This document shows, piece after piece, positions 7,702 through 16,441 of a DNA stretch of 34,921 bases; within the stretch, counting starts at the first letter, position 1, and every line of letters begins with the position of its first letter. Under the pieces are notes generated by a model. The model searched no databases. It saw only the letters and a list, made by a program, of their open reading frames with translations, and was not told the origin of the DNA. Source of the DNA: Clostridia bacterium (GTDB taxonomy: Bacteria; Bacillota; Sulfobacillia; SLMV01); assembly GCA_003563985.1 (NCBI GenBank), contig PWSR01000050.1:1-34921 (forward strand), written 5' to 3'. The translations under genes and the position numbers were made by a program.

Positions 7702-9044
7702 GGCAGGAGACGCCCGCGCAACTGGAAGGTCTGGGCTTCGAAAATCTCGACCGTCCGAAAGGACCCCTCCAGACCCGGGGGACCCTCGACCAACACCAGG
7801 TGATTCGTCGCCGTTCTCCCCCGGTAGACCCCGGGATGGGATGCCGAGGGGCGTTCCAGCAAGACCTCGGGTGTATCCCCCACCCGGCTTCGATTCCGGT
7901 CCAGGGCGATTCCGTATTGTAATTCGTTGAGGCGCGCCAACCTCTCCTTCTGCACCGACCGCGGCACCTGGTCCGGGTAGTCGGCGGCGGCGGTCCCGGG
8001 GCGCGGCGAGTAAGCGAAGGAATACGCTCCATCAAAGCCCACCCGCCGGAACAAATCCAGCGTATCCTGGAAATCCGCCTCGGTCTCCCCGGGGAAACCT
8101 ACAATGACGTCCGTGGTGATGGAGGCCCCGGGGATTCGTTCCCGGATGTAGGTGGCCAACTCCAAGAAATGATCGCGATCGTACCCGCGGTTCATACGGC
8201 GGAGGATCCGATCGCTACCGCTTTGCACGGGGAGGTGGAAGTGATTGCAAACCGGTTCCAAGTCCGCCACGGTATCCACCATCCCGTGGTCGAAATCCCG
8301 GGGATGCGAGGTGGTATAGCGTATCCACTTCAGGCCCGCGACCGCCGATAGGAACTCCAGGAGATCGGGGAACCTGACATCTTCCTCCAGGTCCCGCCCG
8401 TAGGCGTTCACGTTCTGGCCGAGCAAGGTAATCTCGAGCACCCCCTCGTCGACCAGGCCCCGGACCTCCTCGAGGATATCCACGGGGCGACGGCTGCGCT
8501 CGATACCGCGCACATAGGGCACAACACAGTACGAACAGAAATTCTCGCAGCCGTAAATGATGGGGACCCAGGCCCGTACCCCCGGGTCGCGGCGGCGAGG
8601 CAGGCCCTCGGGTCGTACGGTATCTCGATCCCCCACGTCGATCAGCGGGGACTGTCCCGAGCGCACCCGTTCTAGAAGCTCCGGCAATCGGTGGAGATCT
8701 CCCGTACCGAAGACCAGGTCGACGTGCGGCGCCCGCGCGAGAATGCGCTCGGCGGCGCCTTCCTCGACGGGCATGCACCCCCCGATGGCGAGGATGACCC
8801 CCGGGTCGCGATACTTGTGTATCTTTAGCCTACCGAGTTCACCCAGGACGCGATCCTCGGCGGTTTGCCGCACCGCACAGGTGTTGAGCAGGATGATATC
8901 CGCCTCCTCGGGCCCCGGAGCGCGCGCGTACCCCGACGCCTCCAGGATACCGGTCAAGACCTCGGAGTCGTGTTCGTTCATCTGGCAGCCGTATGTCTGT
9001 ATATGGAAGCGACCCCGGGGGCCGAATTCAGAGTGCATCGCCAT
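7698..9044 (-). CDS. miaB: tRNA-2-methylthio-N6-dimethylallyladenosine synthase MiaB
   Basis: MiaB is a radical-SAM methylthiotransferase that converts i6A37 to ms2i6A37 in tRNA, acting after MiaA. The 448-residue product has the three auxiliary-cluster cysteines in YGCQMNEHDSE (C20), NTCAVR (C56) and GGCMP (C90), and the radical-SAM CxxxCxxC in GCENFCSYC (C166, C170, C173). The C-terminal TRAM region includes GRTATNHLVLVEG. The ATG at 9044 has an AGGGAATGGGATC ribosome-site region; a second ATG six bases on is possible. It converges on the methyltransferase gene with overlapping stops. The second methylthiotransferase of the window, rimO, is distinguishable by its HLGCAKNLVD opening. Confidence 0.95.
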   Translation of the reverse strand: MAMHSEFGPRGRFHIQTYGCQMNEHDSEVLTGILEASGYARAPGPEEADIILLNTCAVRQTAEDRVLGELGRLKIHKYRDPGVILAIGGCMPVEEGAAERILARAPHVDLVFGTGDLHRLPELLERVRSGQSPLIDVGDRDTVRPEGLPRRRDPGVRAWVPIIYGCENFCSYCVVPYVRGIERSRRPVDILEEVRGLVDEGVLEITLLGQNVNAYGRDLEEDVRFPDLLEFLSAVAGLKWIRYTTSHPRDFDHGMVDTVADLEPVCNHFHLPVQSGSDRILRRMNRGYDRDHFLELATYIRERIPGASITTDVIVGFPGETEADFQDTLDLFRRVGFDGAYSFAYSPRPGTAAADYPDQVPRSVQKERLARLNELQYGIALDRNRSRVGDTPEVLLERPSASHPGVYRGRTATNHLVLVEGPPGLEGSFRTVEIFEAQTFQLRGRLLP

Positions 9045-9077
9045 GATCCCATTCCCTTCATCGAGACTTCTTGCCCC

Positions 9078-9106
9078 ATTGTAGCAGTCCCCACGCGGGC
9101 CTTCAC
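9078..9106 (-). promoter_or_regulatory. Possible promoter of miaB
   Basis: Minus-strand TACAAT (9078-9083) is a near-consensus -10 box. The matching -35 at 17 bp, GTGAAG (9101-9106), is poor. It lies 35 bp upstream of the miaB start. Confidence 0.35.
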
Positions 9107-9174
9107 CCCTTGTGACCCGAACGACCTTTGTGACAAGCTCAACCCGTTGGTGATCGTGGAGGTGATGAAACAAA

Positions 9175-9798
9175 TTGTCAGAAGAAACCATCGTCGTCGT
9201 AGCCCGGGAGCACCTACCGGAAGAGGCCCGTTTCAGCGGAGTACGCCGGGGTGCGAATCCCTTCCTCGACGCCCTGCGGCAACACTGGTTTCGCGCCCCC
9301 CGCGGGCGTGCCGAATCCCGTTCCGACTGGAAGCAGCCCATTCCCTACATACTAATCCGCCGCGGCGAGCAGATCTTCACCACCGTGCGCAGCTCCGACG
9401 GCGAGGAGCGCCGCCTCCGCAACAAGGTCTCCATCGGCATCGGGGGGCATCTACGTCCCGGGGATCACACCACCTTCGAGGACCTGCTATTGGAAAATGC
9501 ATATCGCGAACTCAACGAGGAATTGTTTCTCCGGCCCCGCCCCTCGCCGGAAGATCTCCGGGGACAGTTGTCCTTCCTCGGCGTACTCAACGACGAAGGG
9601 AACGACGTGGGGCGTTGCCACCTGGGCTTTCTGTATCTGCTGGATATCGCCGAATCGGTTTCCGTCGAGGTGCGGGAGCGGGATAAGTTGACCGGCGATT
9701 TTCGCAGCCCCGCCGCTATTCCCCGGGATGCGAACACGGAAACCTGGTCGCTGCTCGCCCTGGAACTCCTGGAAGAGGGCGAAGCCCTTGTTGAGTGA
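9175..9798 (+). CDS. Nudix-like hydrolase
   Basis: A 207-residue protein with a Nudix-type signature: GIGGHLRPGD (about 88-97) followed by LLLENAYRELNEEL (about 104-117). R111, E112, E115 and E116 match the metal-binding REUxEE part. The spacing between the GG and the RE element is longer than in the classic GX5EX7REUXEEXGU box, so this is a variant family and the substrate is unknown. The start is TTG at 9175, behind an excellent GGAGGTGATG ribosome site. A cysteine-cluster gene follows after 37 nt, suggesting a two-gene operon divergent from miaB. The rest of the protein (a beta-rich PYILIRRGEQIFTTVR segment) fits the Nudix fold. It could also be a non-catalytic Nudix protein. Confidence 0.7.
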   Translation: MSEETIVVVAREHLPEEARFSGVRRGANPFLDALRQHWFRAPRGRAESRSDWKQPIPYILIRRGEQIFTTVRSSDGEERRLRNKVSIGIGGHLRPGDHTTFEDLLLENAYRELNEELFLRPRPSPEDLRGQLSFLGVLNDEGNDVGRCHLGFLYLLDIAESVSVEVRERDKLTGDFRSPAAIPRDANTETWSLLALELLEEGEALVE

Positions 9799-9835
9799 AG
9801 CCGGACTGGTTCGCCTATGGCGGGAGGTATACGCC

Positions 9836-10327
9836 ATGACCGACCCCGTGACGCCCCTGGATTACGACTGCGGGGAACTGTGCGAATCACTCTGTTGCCA
9901 GGATTGGGAAGAGGGCGTCGGTATGTACCTTCTGCCGGGCGAAGAACTCCTGCTGGCGGGGGAGCCCTGGCTGACTCGTCGCTGGCACGACACCCAGCGG
10001 TACTCCCTCCCGACTTCCTGGGATCGAGGCGCCTGGTTCGTGACGTGTGAAGGATGGTGTCCCCGGTCCATGCGCCCCTTCGGCTGTCGAACGTTCCCGT
10101 TGACGGCGGATATGTCAGAGGACGGCGACTGGCGGCTGATCCTCGACCCCAACGGGCTGCCCATCTGCCCCCTGATCAAGGTCGATCGCCCCGAACTCCT
10201 GCAACCCGCCTTCCGGGCGACGATGAAGCGGGCATGGAGGAAGCTGCTAACCGTGGAGGCCATCCGCAACGAGGTCCTGGCGTCCTCGCGGCGCCGTCGG
10301 ATGCGCATACCCCCGCGCCACGCGTAA
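9836..10327 (+). CDS. Cysteine-cluster (YkgJ-like) protein
   Basis: A 163-residue protein rich in conserved-looking cysteines: DYDCGELCESLCCQDW near the N-terminus, GMYLLPGEE, then CEGWCPRSMRPFGCRTFPL and ICPLIK. This arrangement resembles the YkgJ/CxxCxxCC family of putative zinc- or iron-cluster proteins, whose biochemical role is not established. The ATG at 9836 follows GGGAGG at 8 nt. It is the second gene of a pair with the Nudix-like protein. The C-terminus is basic (RRRRMRIPPRHA). A perfect 13-bp inverted repeat spans its stop region. The family is recognised at the motif level only; the function is unknown. Confidence 0.65.
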   Translation: MTDPVTPLDYDCGELCESLCCQDWEEGVGMYLLPGEELLLAGEPWLTRRWHDTQRYSLPTSWDRGAWFVTCEGWCPRSMRPFGCRTFPLTADMSEDGDWRLILDPNGLPICPLIKVDRPELLQPAFRATMKRAWRKLLTVEAIRNEVLASSRRRRMRIPPRHA

Positions 10328-10363
10328 GGGGCGAGACCCGAGATGGATCCCGCCCCTTACGCG
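10321..10363. terminator. Convergent intergenic hairpin (probable terminator)
   Basis: Perfect 13-bp arms, CGCGTAAGGGGCG (10321-10333) and its complement (10351-10363), with a 17-nt loop. It lies between the convergent cysteine-cluster gene and acd and overlaps the former's stop. There is no T-run on either side, so termination is inferred from position and stem strength. Confidence 0.5.
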
Positions 10364-10386
10364 TAGCCCGTTCCTTCAGCTCCCCG

Positions 10387-12492
10387 CTACTCGTCCTTCA
10401 ACGTGATCTTGACGTCCAGGGCCGCGACCCCGTCCGCATAGGCGAAGAAGGGGTTGATGTCCAGCTCCTGGATTTCGGGGAAGTCGCGGGCCAGTTGGGC
10501 GATGCGGCCGACGGTGTCCTTGACTGCATCGATATCCTTGGGCTCGTCGCCCCGGTATCCCTTCAACAATTCAAAGGCCCGGGTACTCTCGATCATCTCG
10601 TCGAGGTCCACGTCCGTGAGTCCGTGGGCCACCCGGAAGGAGACGTCCTTCATCAGGTCCACGAAAACCCCGCCCATGCCGAACATCAGCAGCGGGCCGA
10701 AGACGGGATCGGTGGAAAGGCCGACGATGAGTTCCTCGCCCTTGGGGAACATCTTTTGCACCTCGACACCGTATACCTTGGCGTCCGGTTCGTGGGTAGA
10801 GGCATTCTCGCTGATTTCTTCGAAGGCCCGCTCCACGGAGGCCCGGTCCTCGATACCGAGAACGACCCCACCGATATCCGTCTTGTGGATGATCTCCGGC
10901 GAAGCGACCTTGAGCACCACCGGATAGCCCATGGCATCGGCCATATTTCCCGCTTCCTCGGCGGTGGTGGCCAACTCCGAGGGAGTCGTTCCGATTCCGT
11001 ATGCCTTCGCCACGGCCATGGCCTCGGGGCCGAGCAGTATGCGACGGCCGGAATCCTTCACCGAGTCGAAGATCCGTCGGACTTCCGCTCCATCGCCCTG
11101 GTACGTGACCTCCGTGGCATCCTCGAGGATATCCCGTCGGCTGCCGTACTCCACGAGTCCCTGCAGGCAACCCACGGCGCCTTCCGGAAAGGCGAAGGCC
11201 GGGATTCCATTGGCGAATAGATCCCGGGATGCCTTCTTGACGCTGGCACCCCCGGTGAAGGAAGCGATGATGGGCTTGCCGGGATACTTCTCGTGGAACT
11301 CGAGGATGTCCTTGGCGGTCTCTTCGGGATCGGTGAAGGCGGTGGGGCAAAGCAGGATGAGCGCCATGTCCACGTTCGGATCCGCCAGGGAGTGCTCCAG
11401 GGCGTGCCGGTAGCGCTGCGGTCCGGCGTCGCCGATGACGTCCACGGGGTTCTTCACGCTGGCCATGGCCGGCAGACCCTCGCGCAGGGTATCCATGGTT
11501 TCGGGATCCAACTGGGCCAGTTCCAGCCCGGAGAGTTCCACGGCATCCGTCGCGACGACGCCGGTTCCCCCCGCGTTGGTGACGATGGCGACCCGCTTAC
11601 CCTCGGGCACCGCCTGGTAGGCGAAGGCCATTGCCTTGGAGAACTGCTCCTCCATGGTGCGGGCCCGCAATACACCGGATTGCCGGAAGGCCGCTTCGTA
11701 CCCGGCATCGCTGCCGGCCAAGGCTCCGGTGTGGGAAGACGCTGCCTTGGCACCGGACTCGCTGACGCCGGCCTTCAGGACGACCACGGGCTTCTTGAGG
11801 CTCGCCGCCCGGGCGGCCTCCAGGAAAGCCGGGCCATCCTCTATGCTCTCGAGATAGAGCAGTATGACGTCGGTCTCGGGATCGTCGGCGGCGTCGGAGA
11901 TGAAGTGCGCTTCGTTCAGATGGGCTTTGTTGCCCATGCTGATGAACTTGCTGAACCCGAGGCCCTCCTCGAGGCTCCAGTCCAGGATGGCCAGGCACAG
12001 TGCCCCGGACTGCGAGAAAAAGGCGATGTTCCCGGTGATCGGATAGACCCCGGAAAAGGACGCATTGATGGGGGTATGGGTATCGATGACACCCAGGCAA
12101 TTGGGCCCCATCATGTTCATATCGTGCTTCTCGCAGATCTCCACCAGCTGGTTCTCCAACTTCGCGCCCTCTTCGTTGGCCTCTTTGAAACCGGCGGTGA
12201 TGACCACGACGCTACCGACACCCTTGTCACCACACTCCTCCATGGCGGCGGGAACCAGCGGCGCGGGTATGCACATGACCGCCTGTTCCACGGGGCCGGG
12301 AATCTCGCTCACGCTCGAGTAGCACTTTAGGCCCTCGATTTCCTCGGCCTTGGGATTCACCGGGTAGATCTCCCCGGGGAAGCCACAACTAATGAGATTC
12401 TTGACCACGGCATTCCCGACTTTACCGGGTGCGTCCGAGGCCCCAACTACGGCGATGGCGTTTGGTCTGTACAAGGTCTTCAGGTCCGGCAT
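10387..12492 (-). CDS. acd: ADP-forming acyl-CoA (acetyl-CoA) synthetase, fused alpha-beta
   Basis: This NDP-forming acyl-CoA synthetase converts acyl-CoA, ADP and phosphate to the free acid, CoA and ATP, a fermentative energy-conserving step common in anaerobes and archaea. The 701-residue chain holds the CoA-binding domain (IAVVGASDAPGKVGN, about 13-27), the succinyl-CoA-ligase-like domains with the phospho-histidine in SSHTGALAGSD (H254), and a C-terminal ATP-grasp domain (GYPVVLKVASPEIIHKTD, then MFGMGGVFVD). The single-chain alpha-beta arrangement is common in bacteria. The ATG at 12492 follows GGTGAGG. It is the last gene of a long operon that also encodes a 2-oxoacid:ferredoxin oxidoreductase, its likely acyl-CoA supplier. 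Substrate range cannot be read from sequence. Confidence 0.9.
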   Translation of the reverse strand: MPDLKTLYRPNAIAVVGASDAPGKVGNAVVKNLISCGFPGEIYPVNPKAEEIEGLKCYSSVSEIPGPVEQAVMCIPAPLVPAAMEECGDKGVGSVVVITAGFKEANEEGAKLENQLVEICEKHDMNMMGPNCLGVIDTHTPINASFSGVYPITGNIAFFSQSGALCLAILDWSLEEGLGFSKFISMGNKAHLNEAHFISDAADDPETDVILLYLESIEDGPAFLEAARAASLKKPVVVLKAGVSESGAKAASSHTGALAGSDAGYEAAFRQSGVLRARTMEEQFSKAMAFAYQAVPEGKRVAIVTNAGGTGVVATDAVELSGLELAQLDPETMDTLREGLPAMASVKNPVDVIGDAGPQRYRHALEHSLADPNVDMALILLCPTAFTDPEETAKDILEFHEKYPGKPIIASFTGGASVKKASRDLFANGIPAFAFPEGAVGCLQGLVEYGSRRDILEDATEVTYQGDGAEVRRIFDSVKDSGRRILLGPEAMAVAKAYGIGTTPSELATTAEEAGNMADAMGYPVVLKVASPEIIHKTDIGGVVLGIEDRASVERAFEEISENASTHEPDAKVYGVEVQKMFPKGEELIVGLSTDPVFGPLLMFGMGGVFVDLMKDVSFRVAHGLTDVDLDEMIESTRAFELLKGYRGDEPKDIDAVKDTVGRIAQLARDFPEIQELDINPFFAYADGVAALDVKITLKDE

Positions 12493-12529
12493 GCATCCTC
12501 ACCTTTCCGCGGAAGGAATCAGTACGGGT

Positions 12530-13045
12530 TCAGCGTCCGAAGAGGCGAGCGAAAAATCCACCTCGACGCCGTCCTTCCCTCGCAGCCAGCTCGTAGCGCA
12601 GCTGCTGTATCTCTTTTTGTGTCCGAATCAACGTCAGCATCAGCTTGTCTCGATCCTCCATGCGACGATCCTCGATGCGCTCCAGGCGCCCCAGGATCTC
12701 GCGGAGCAGGGGATCTTCGTCCTCGACGGTCTCTCCGGCGACGGCAACATCCTCGGCAACCTCGACGGGCGAATTGGCCCCGACGGTTGCACCCAACTCT
12801 CCGCGGATCTCCTCGGCGGTCAATCCAATCTGTGCAAACTTGTGTATTTTCTCCAGGAGGAGAGCGCCGTCCCTCGTGAGGACTTTGTCTCCCCCATCTT
12901 TCCGAACCGCGAGCAGGTCCCCGAACTCCGCGAGATAGGAACGGAATACCTTGGGGCTCAGGCCCAGGCGCTCCCCCAAATCGGGCAGAGTGACGACCTT
13001 CTCTTCACCCCCGGGCAGGATATTCCCGGCATCGTCGGATGGCAT
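12530..13045 (-). CDS. MerR-type HTH regulator with C-terminal coiled coil
   Basis: A 171-residue protein. Residues of about 17-80 resemble a MerR-type winged helix (VVTLPDLGERLGLSPKVFRS, then a KIHKFAQIGLTAEEIRGEL helix). A charged, probably coiled-coil segment follows (LLREILGRLERIEDRRMEDRDK) and a basic tail ending RGGFFARLFGR. No ligand-binding domain is visible. It could be a local transcription regulator or a chromosome-binding protein of the RacA type, and sequence alone does not decide. The ATG at 13045 has GGGAGGTGG 7 nt upstream, so the longer frame to 13096 is rejected. It sits between the PHP gene and acd in the same operon, with 37 nt to acd. Confidence 0.65.
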   Translation of the reverse strand: MPSDDAGNILPGGEEKVVTLPDLGERLGLSPKVFRSYLAEFGDLLAVRKDGGDKVLTRDGALLLEKIHKFAQIGLTAEEIRGELGATVGANSPVEVAEDVAVAGETVEDEDPLLREILGRLERIEDRRMEDRDKLMLTLIRTQKEIQQLRYELAAREGRRRGGFFARLFGR

Positions 13046-13089
13046 CGATTGACCACCTCCCATGCGACCAGCAAAACCCACACTGCATT

Positions 13090-14013
13090 CTACCATTCGC
13101 CCCCGGGGTTGTCATGGATGGATGGCGCTTCCATCGAAGCGTCCCGAAGATCCCGGGCCCAGCCGGCCGGAACATATATCGATCCCAACGGAGGTTCTCC
13201 CGTCCTCCCGTGGAAATCGGACCCTCCCGAGGGCAGCAGATCGAGGCGGCGCGCGCATTCCATCAGCCCACGGATCTGGGCGAAGGAGTGCTCGGGATGG
13301 ATTACCTCGAGCCCCTTCAAGCCCAGTGTCACCAGGTATTCGATCAGCGGGCGGGGGTCGGCGTACAGGCCGGGATGTGCCAGGACCGGAACCCCGCCCG
13401 AGGCCCGGATCGCCACCAGGGCTTCTTCGACATCTACGCGGCGGCGCGGTACGTACCCCGGGCGACCGGGGGCGATGAACTGCGCAAAGGCCGCGGGGAT
13501 GGTGGAAGCGTAACCCGAATGTACCAGGGCTTCCGCCAGGTGCGGCCTCCCGGGACTGGCATCGGGGGCCATCCCCGCGGATACCTGTTCCCAGGTTACG
13601 TGGACGCCGGTTTCCTCGAGCCTGTCGATCATGGCCAACATGCGAAGGTGTCGATCCCGCCGCGCCGCCGCCAGCAGGTCGGCCAGCGGTCCCGTGAGCG
13701 GATCGGCACCGTAGGCCAGGAGGGGTACTTCCCCCGCATCCAACTTATCGGCCGCCCCCGGCGCGGCCAGGGAGGCCGACTCCCCGGACAGGTAGACGCC
13801 CAATTCGATTCCCGGCAGGGTGCGCAGACCGTACTCCCGGGCGCGGGTGGCCCATGCGCCGGGATCCGGGGCGGTATCGTGATCACATATCGCGATCCAC
13901 TCCAACCCGCATTGGGCGGCCCCTCGCAAGAGCTGTTCGGGCGAGTGCGTGCCATCCGAGGCCGTGGAATGCAGGTGAAGGTCCGCGCGCCCGGGCCTCA
14001 CCCCTTCGGCCAT
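13090..14013 (-). CDS. PHP-domain phosphoesterase (YciV/RNase AM-like)
   Basis: A 307-residue PHP-domain protein with the metal-binding signatures ADLHLHSTASDGT (about 10-22), ICDHD (about 42-46), PGIELG, LAHPG and SGGSDFHG near the C-terminus. The layout is that of the stand-alone YciV/TrpH group, in which characterised members hydrolyse 3',5'-nucleoside bisphosphates or act as 5'-3' exonucleases on short RNA. Which activity applies here is not readable. The ATG at 14013 lies inside the end of the dipeptidase gene (16-nt overlap). The GGGAGGT upstream is too close to that ATG, so the in-frame GTG at 14001 is a possible real start. Confidence 0.85.
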   Translation of the reverse strand: MAEGVRPGRADLHLHSTASDGTHSPEQLLRGAAQCGLEWIAICDHDTAPDPGAWATRAREYGLRTLPGIELGVYLSGESASLAAPGAADKLDAGEVPLLAYGADPLTGPLADLLAAARRDRHLRMLAMIDRLEETGVHVTWEQVSAGMAPDASPGRPHLAEALVHSGYASTIPAAFAQFIAPGRPGYVPRRRVDVEEALVAIRASGGVPVLAHPGLYADPRPLIEYLVTLGLKGLEVIHPEHSFAQIRGLMECARRLDLLPSGGSDFHGRTGEPPLGSIYVPAGWARDLRDASMEAPSIHDNPGGEW

Positions 14014-15029
14014 ACCTCCCGAAACACGCGCAAGAAGTTGCCGCCCAGGATGTCGCGGATATCCGGTTCGGAGTATCCCCGATCCAATAATCCCGCGGTA
14101 ATGGCGGGGAGCTTGGTGGCGTCTTCGAGGCCGTCGGGAGTGTCACCGATCCCGTCGAAATCCGAGCCCAGGCCCACGTGCTGGGGTCCGACGAGTTCCA
14201 CGATATAGTCGACGTGATCCAGCACCATGTCCAGGGTGGCCCGCGGCGCCCCCTCACCGGCCTTCGATCCGGACAACGGATGGGCCATGGCACCGAGTTC
14301 CGGGTGCACGAAGTTCGGAGCAAAATTCATCCCCATCACCCCGCCGGCCCGGGCCAGGGCTGCGATCTGGTCGTCGTTGAGATTCCTCGGATGATCGCAG
14401 ACGGCCCGTGCATTGGAATGGCTGGCGATGAAGGGTTTTTCGGAAATCTCCGCGACGTCCCAAAAACCCGGGTCGGATACGTGGGCTACATCGACGACGA
14501 TGCCGAGGCGATTCATCTCCCGTATCGCCGCAACGCCGAACTCCGTGAGCCCACCGCCGGTCCGCGCCTCGGCGATCCCGTCGGCGATGCGATTGCGCTG
14601 ATTCCACGTCAGCCCGATGACCCGGACGCCCAATTCGAAGAGCATCCGCAGTACCCCGAGGTCGCCCTGCAGCGCTTCCCCGCCCTCTATGGACATCACA
14701 CACGCCAGTTTGCCCGCCTCGCGAAGTCGTTCGATGTCCTCCACGCTCTTCGCATGTCCCACTAGACCGGGGTTGGCTCGCACTTCCCGGTAGAAGGCGT
14801 CGGCCATTTGCATAAACCGGAGCAGGCCTCGATCGGGCTTGAAATCGGGCTCTATGTAATGGGCGAACAGTTGTACGTCGACTCCGCCCTCCAGCAGACG
14901 AGGGAAATCGGCATGTCCCTCCGCGGAGCGCTCCCCGAGGGACCGCTTTCCCTTGACCGCCGCGATGAGGGTATCGACGTGGCCGTCCACCACCAATGCT
15001 TCCCGATGCAATTTCGCCGCGTCCGTCAC
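13998..15029 (-). CDS. Membrane dipeptidase family protein (peptidase M19)
   Basis: A 343-residue zinc dipeptidase of the renal dipeptidase (M19) family. Visible signatures are VDGHVDT (H17, D19), SIEGGEAL with the bridging glutamate, VDVAHVSD, ASHSNAR and LGSDFDGIGDTP. No signal peptide is visible, so it is probably cytoplasmic. Bacterial members cleave dipeptides, including ones with D-residues or non-standard amino acids. The start is GTG at 15029, with a somewhat distant AAGGAAGTGG ribosome site. It lies just downstream of the korABC genes and overlaps the PHP gene. In this context it could supply amino acids for oxidation via 2-oxoacids (inference). Confidence 0.92.
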   Translation of the reverse strand: MTDAAKLHREALVVDGHVDTLIAAVKGKRSLGERSAEGHADFPRLLEGGVDVQLFAHYIEPDFKPDRGLLRFMQMADAFYREVRANPGLVGHAKSVEDIERLREAGKLACVMSIEGGEALQGDLGVLRMLFELGVRVIGLTWNQRNRIADGIAEARTGGGLTEFGVAAIREMNRLGIVVDVAHVSDPGFWDVAEISEKPFIASHSNARAVCDHPRNLNDDQIAALARAGGVMGMNFAPNFVHPELGAMAHPLSGSKAGEGAPRATLDMVLDHVDYIVELVGPQHVGLGSDFDGIGDTPDGLEDATKLPAITAGLLDRGYSEPDIRDILGGNFLRVFREVWPKG

Positions 15030-15065
15030 GATAACGCCACTTCCTTTCGCGATTGAGATCCGAGA

Positions 15066-15620
15066 CTACTGTGCCAACTCGATCCCCAGGGAGAAGGCCC
15101 GCCGGTTCTTGCGACCGAGATCCCCGCCGGCCTCCGCCAGTGTCGCGAGGACGCGATCGGGGTCTACCACCGGGCGCAGGGCCAGGAACGTCCCCAGGGC
15201 GAGGATGTTGAAACTATCTTCGAGGCCCGCCTTGCGGGCCTCCACGGTAAAGGGGAATCCCCGCTCTCCGGGCGCGTCCCCTTCGGTCGCGTCGTACGTG
15301 TCGTATACCAGCAGACGTTGCGAATCCGCCTCCGGCGGGTACATGGCGCGGGCAGCACCGGTGAGGGCCAGTATCCCCCAGGGATTCAAGACCATGGGAT
15401 AGGCGATGGGCGACTCCGCCACCACCACTTCGGACTTGGAGAACCCACCCCGGCTGGCGACTCCGTAGCTTTGCGTCTGGACCACGTGCAGTCCCGACTC
15501 GGCGGCGACTCGCCCGACGAGGCGGCCCAGGAAGACCAGGCCCTGTCCACCCGACCCGGCGAGGACGATTTCACGTCGATCCCCCCGGGTGGCACCATCC
15601 GCTACTCCTCGGGAGGGCAT
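15066..15620 (-). CDS. korC: 2-oxoacid:ferredoxin oxidoreductase, gamma subunit
   Basis: A 184-residue gamma subunit of the pyruvate/2-oxoglutarate:ferredoxin oxidoreductase superfamily. IVLAGSGGQGLVFLGRL (about 18-34) and SYGVASRGGFSKSEVV (about 51-66) are the typical motifs of the CoA-binding gamma domain. The ATG at 15620 shares its A with the korB TAA stop (TAATG), so translation is coupled. With korA and korB it forms a heterotrimer core; a separate ferredoxin-like delta subunit is not found in this operon. The kor-type assignment (2-oxoglutarate or other 2-oxoacid) is by similarity of arrangement; the exact substrate is open. Confidence 0.88.
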   Translation of the reverse strand: MPSRGVADGATRGDRREIVLAGSGGQGLVFLGRLVGRVAAESGLHVVQTQSYGVASRGGFSKSEVVVAESPIAYPMVLNPWGILALTGAARAMYPPEADSQRLLVYDTYDATEGDAPGERGFPFTVEARKAGLEDSFNILALGTFLALRPVVDPDRVLATLAEAGGDLGRKNRRAFSLGIELAQ

Positions 15621-16441
15621 TACTCTACACCCCCCGCCGCCGCGCGTTGAACGTGGGCATACCGACTATGAAAGTCGGCCCGCGACGTCTCGTGGAGCAC
15701 ACCGATGGGAAGGTGTTCCCGCCGTTCTTCCTCCGTCATGGCATCGTATCGACTCTTGGGCACACCGTGATCCCTCCAGTGCTTCATCATGTCCACGGGG
15801 GTCGGTAGTCGATTTCGACGGCCGTAGTGGACCGGGCAGGACGACATCACCTCGACCAGCGAGAACCCGGGGTTCTCCAGAGCCCGGTCCAGGATCCGGT
15901 CCAGGACGCCGACGTGATACACGGTACTTCGGGCCACCAGGGATGCGCCGGCTGCCTCGGCCACCGCGCACAGATCGAAACCCTCCTCGGGATTGCCGTA
16001 CAGGGAGGTACTGCTGAACTGTCCCGCGGGCGTCGTGGCGGAATACTGTCCTCCCGTCATGCCGTAGTTCAAGTTGTTGGAAACGACCGCCGTCACCCCG
16101 ATGTTGCGCCGGGCAGCGTGGAGGAAATGGTTCCCCCCGATGGTTGCGCAATCTCCGTCTCCCATCAGCGAGAGGACGGTCAACTCCGGGTTGCTCGCCT
16201 TGACCCCCGAAGCGAAGGCTAGGGCTCGACCGTGGGTGCCGTGGATGGAGTTGGTCGCCAGGTAGTCGTCGGCCTTCCCAAAGCAGCCGATACCGGTCGT
16301 GGTGACCACGCGGTTGGGCGGCGTTCCCCGCCGCGCCAGGGCGCGGGCCAGGGAGGCAATGATGATCCCGTTACCGCAGCCGGGGCACCAAAACAGTGGG
16401 AACTTATCCTGCAGCAGGTAGTCTCGATATCCAAGGGTCAT
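15620..16441 (-). CDS. korB: 2-oxoacid:ferredoxin oxidoreductase, beta (TPP) subunit
   Basis: A 273-residue thiamine-diphosphate-binding subunit that decarboxylates the 2-oxoacid and passes electrons to an FeS cluster. It shows FWCPGCGNGIII with two cluster cysteines near the N-terminus, TGIGCFGK, and the TPP motif MGDGDCATIGGNHFLHA followed by NNLNYGMTGGQ. The ATG at 16441 overlaps the korA stop as ATGA. A later conserved cysteine is in SSCPVHYGRRN. The order korA-korB-korC with tight coupling is the usual arrangement of the three-subunit form. Electrons presumably go to ferredoxin, which implies an anaerobic or low-potential metabolism (inference). Confidence 0.93.
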   Translation of the reverse strand: MTLGYRDYLLQDKFPLFWCPGCGNGIIIASLARALARRGTPPNRVVTTTGIGCFGKADDYLATNSIHGTHGRALAFASGVKASNPELTVLSLMGDGDCATIGGNHFLHAARRNIGVTAVVSNNLNYGMTGGQYSATTPAGQFSSTSLYGNPEEGFDLCAVAEAAGASLVARSTVYHVGVLDRILDRALENPGFSLVEVMSSCPVHYGRRNRLPTPVDMMKHWRDHGVPKSRYDAMTEEERREHLPIGVLHETSRADFHSRYAHVQRAAAGGVE

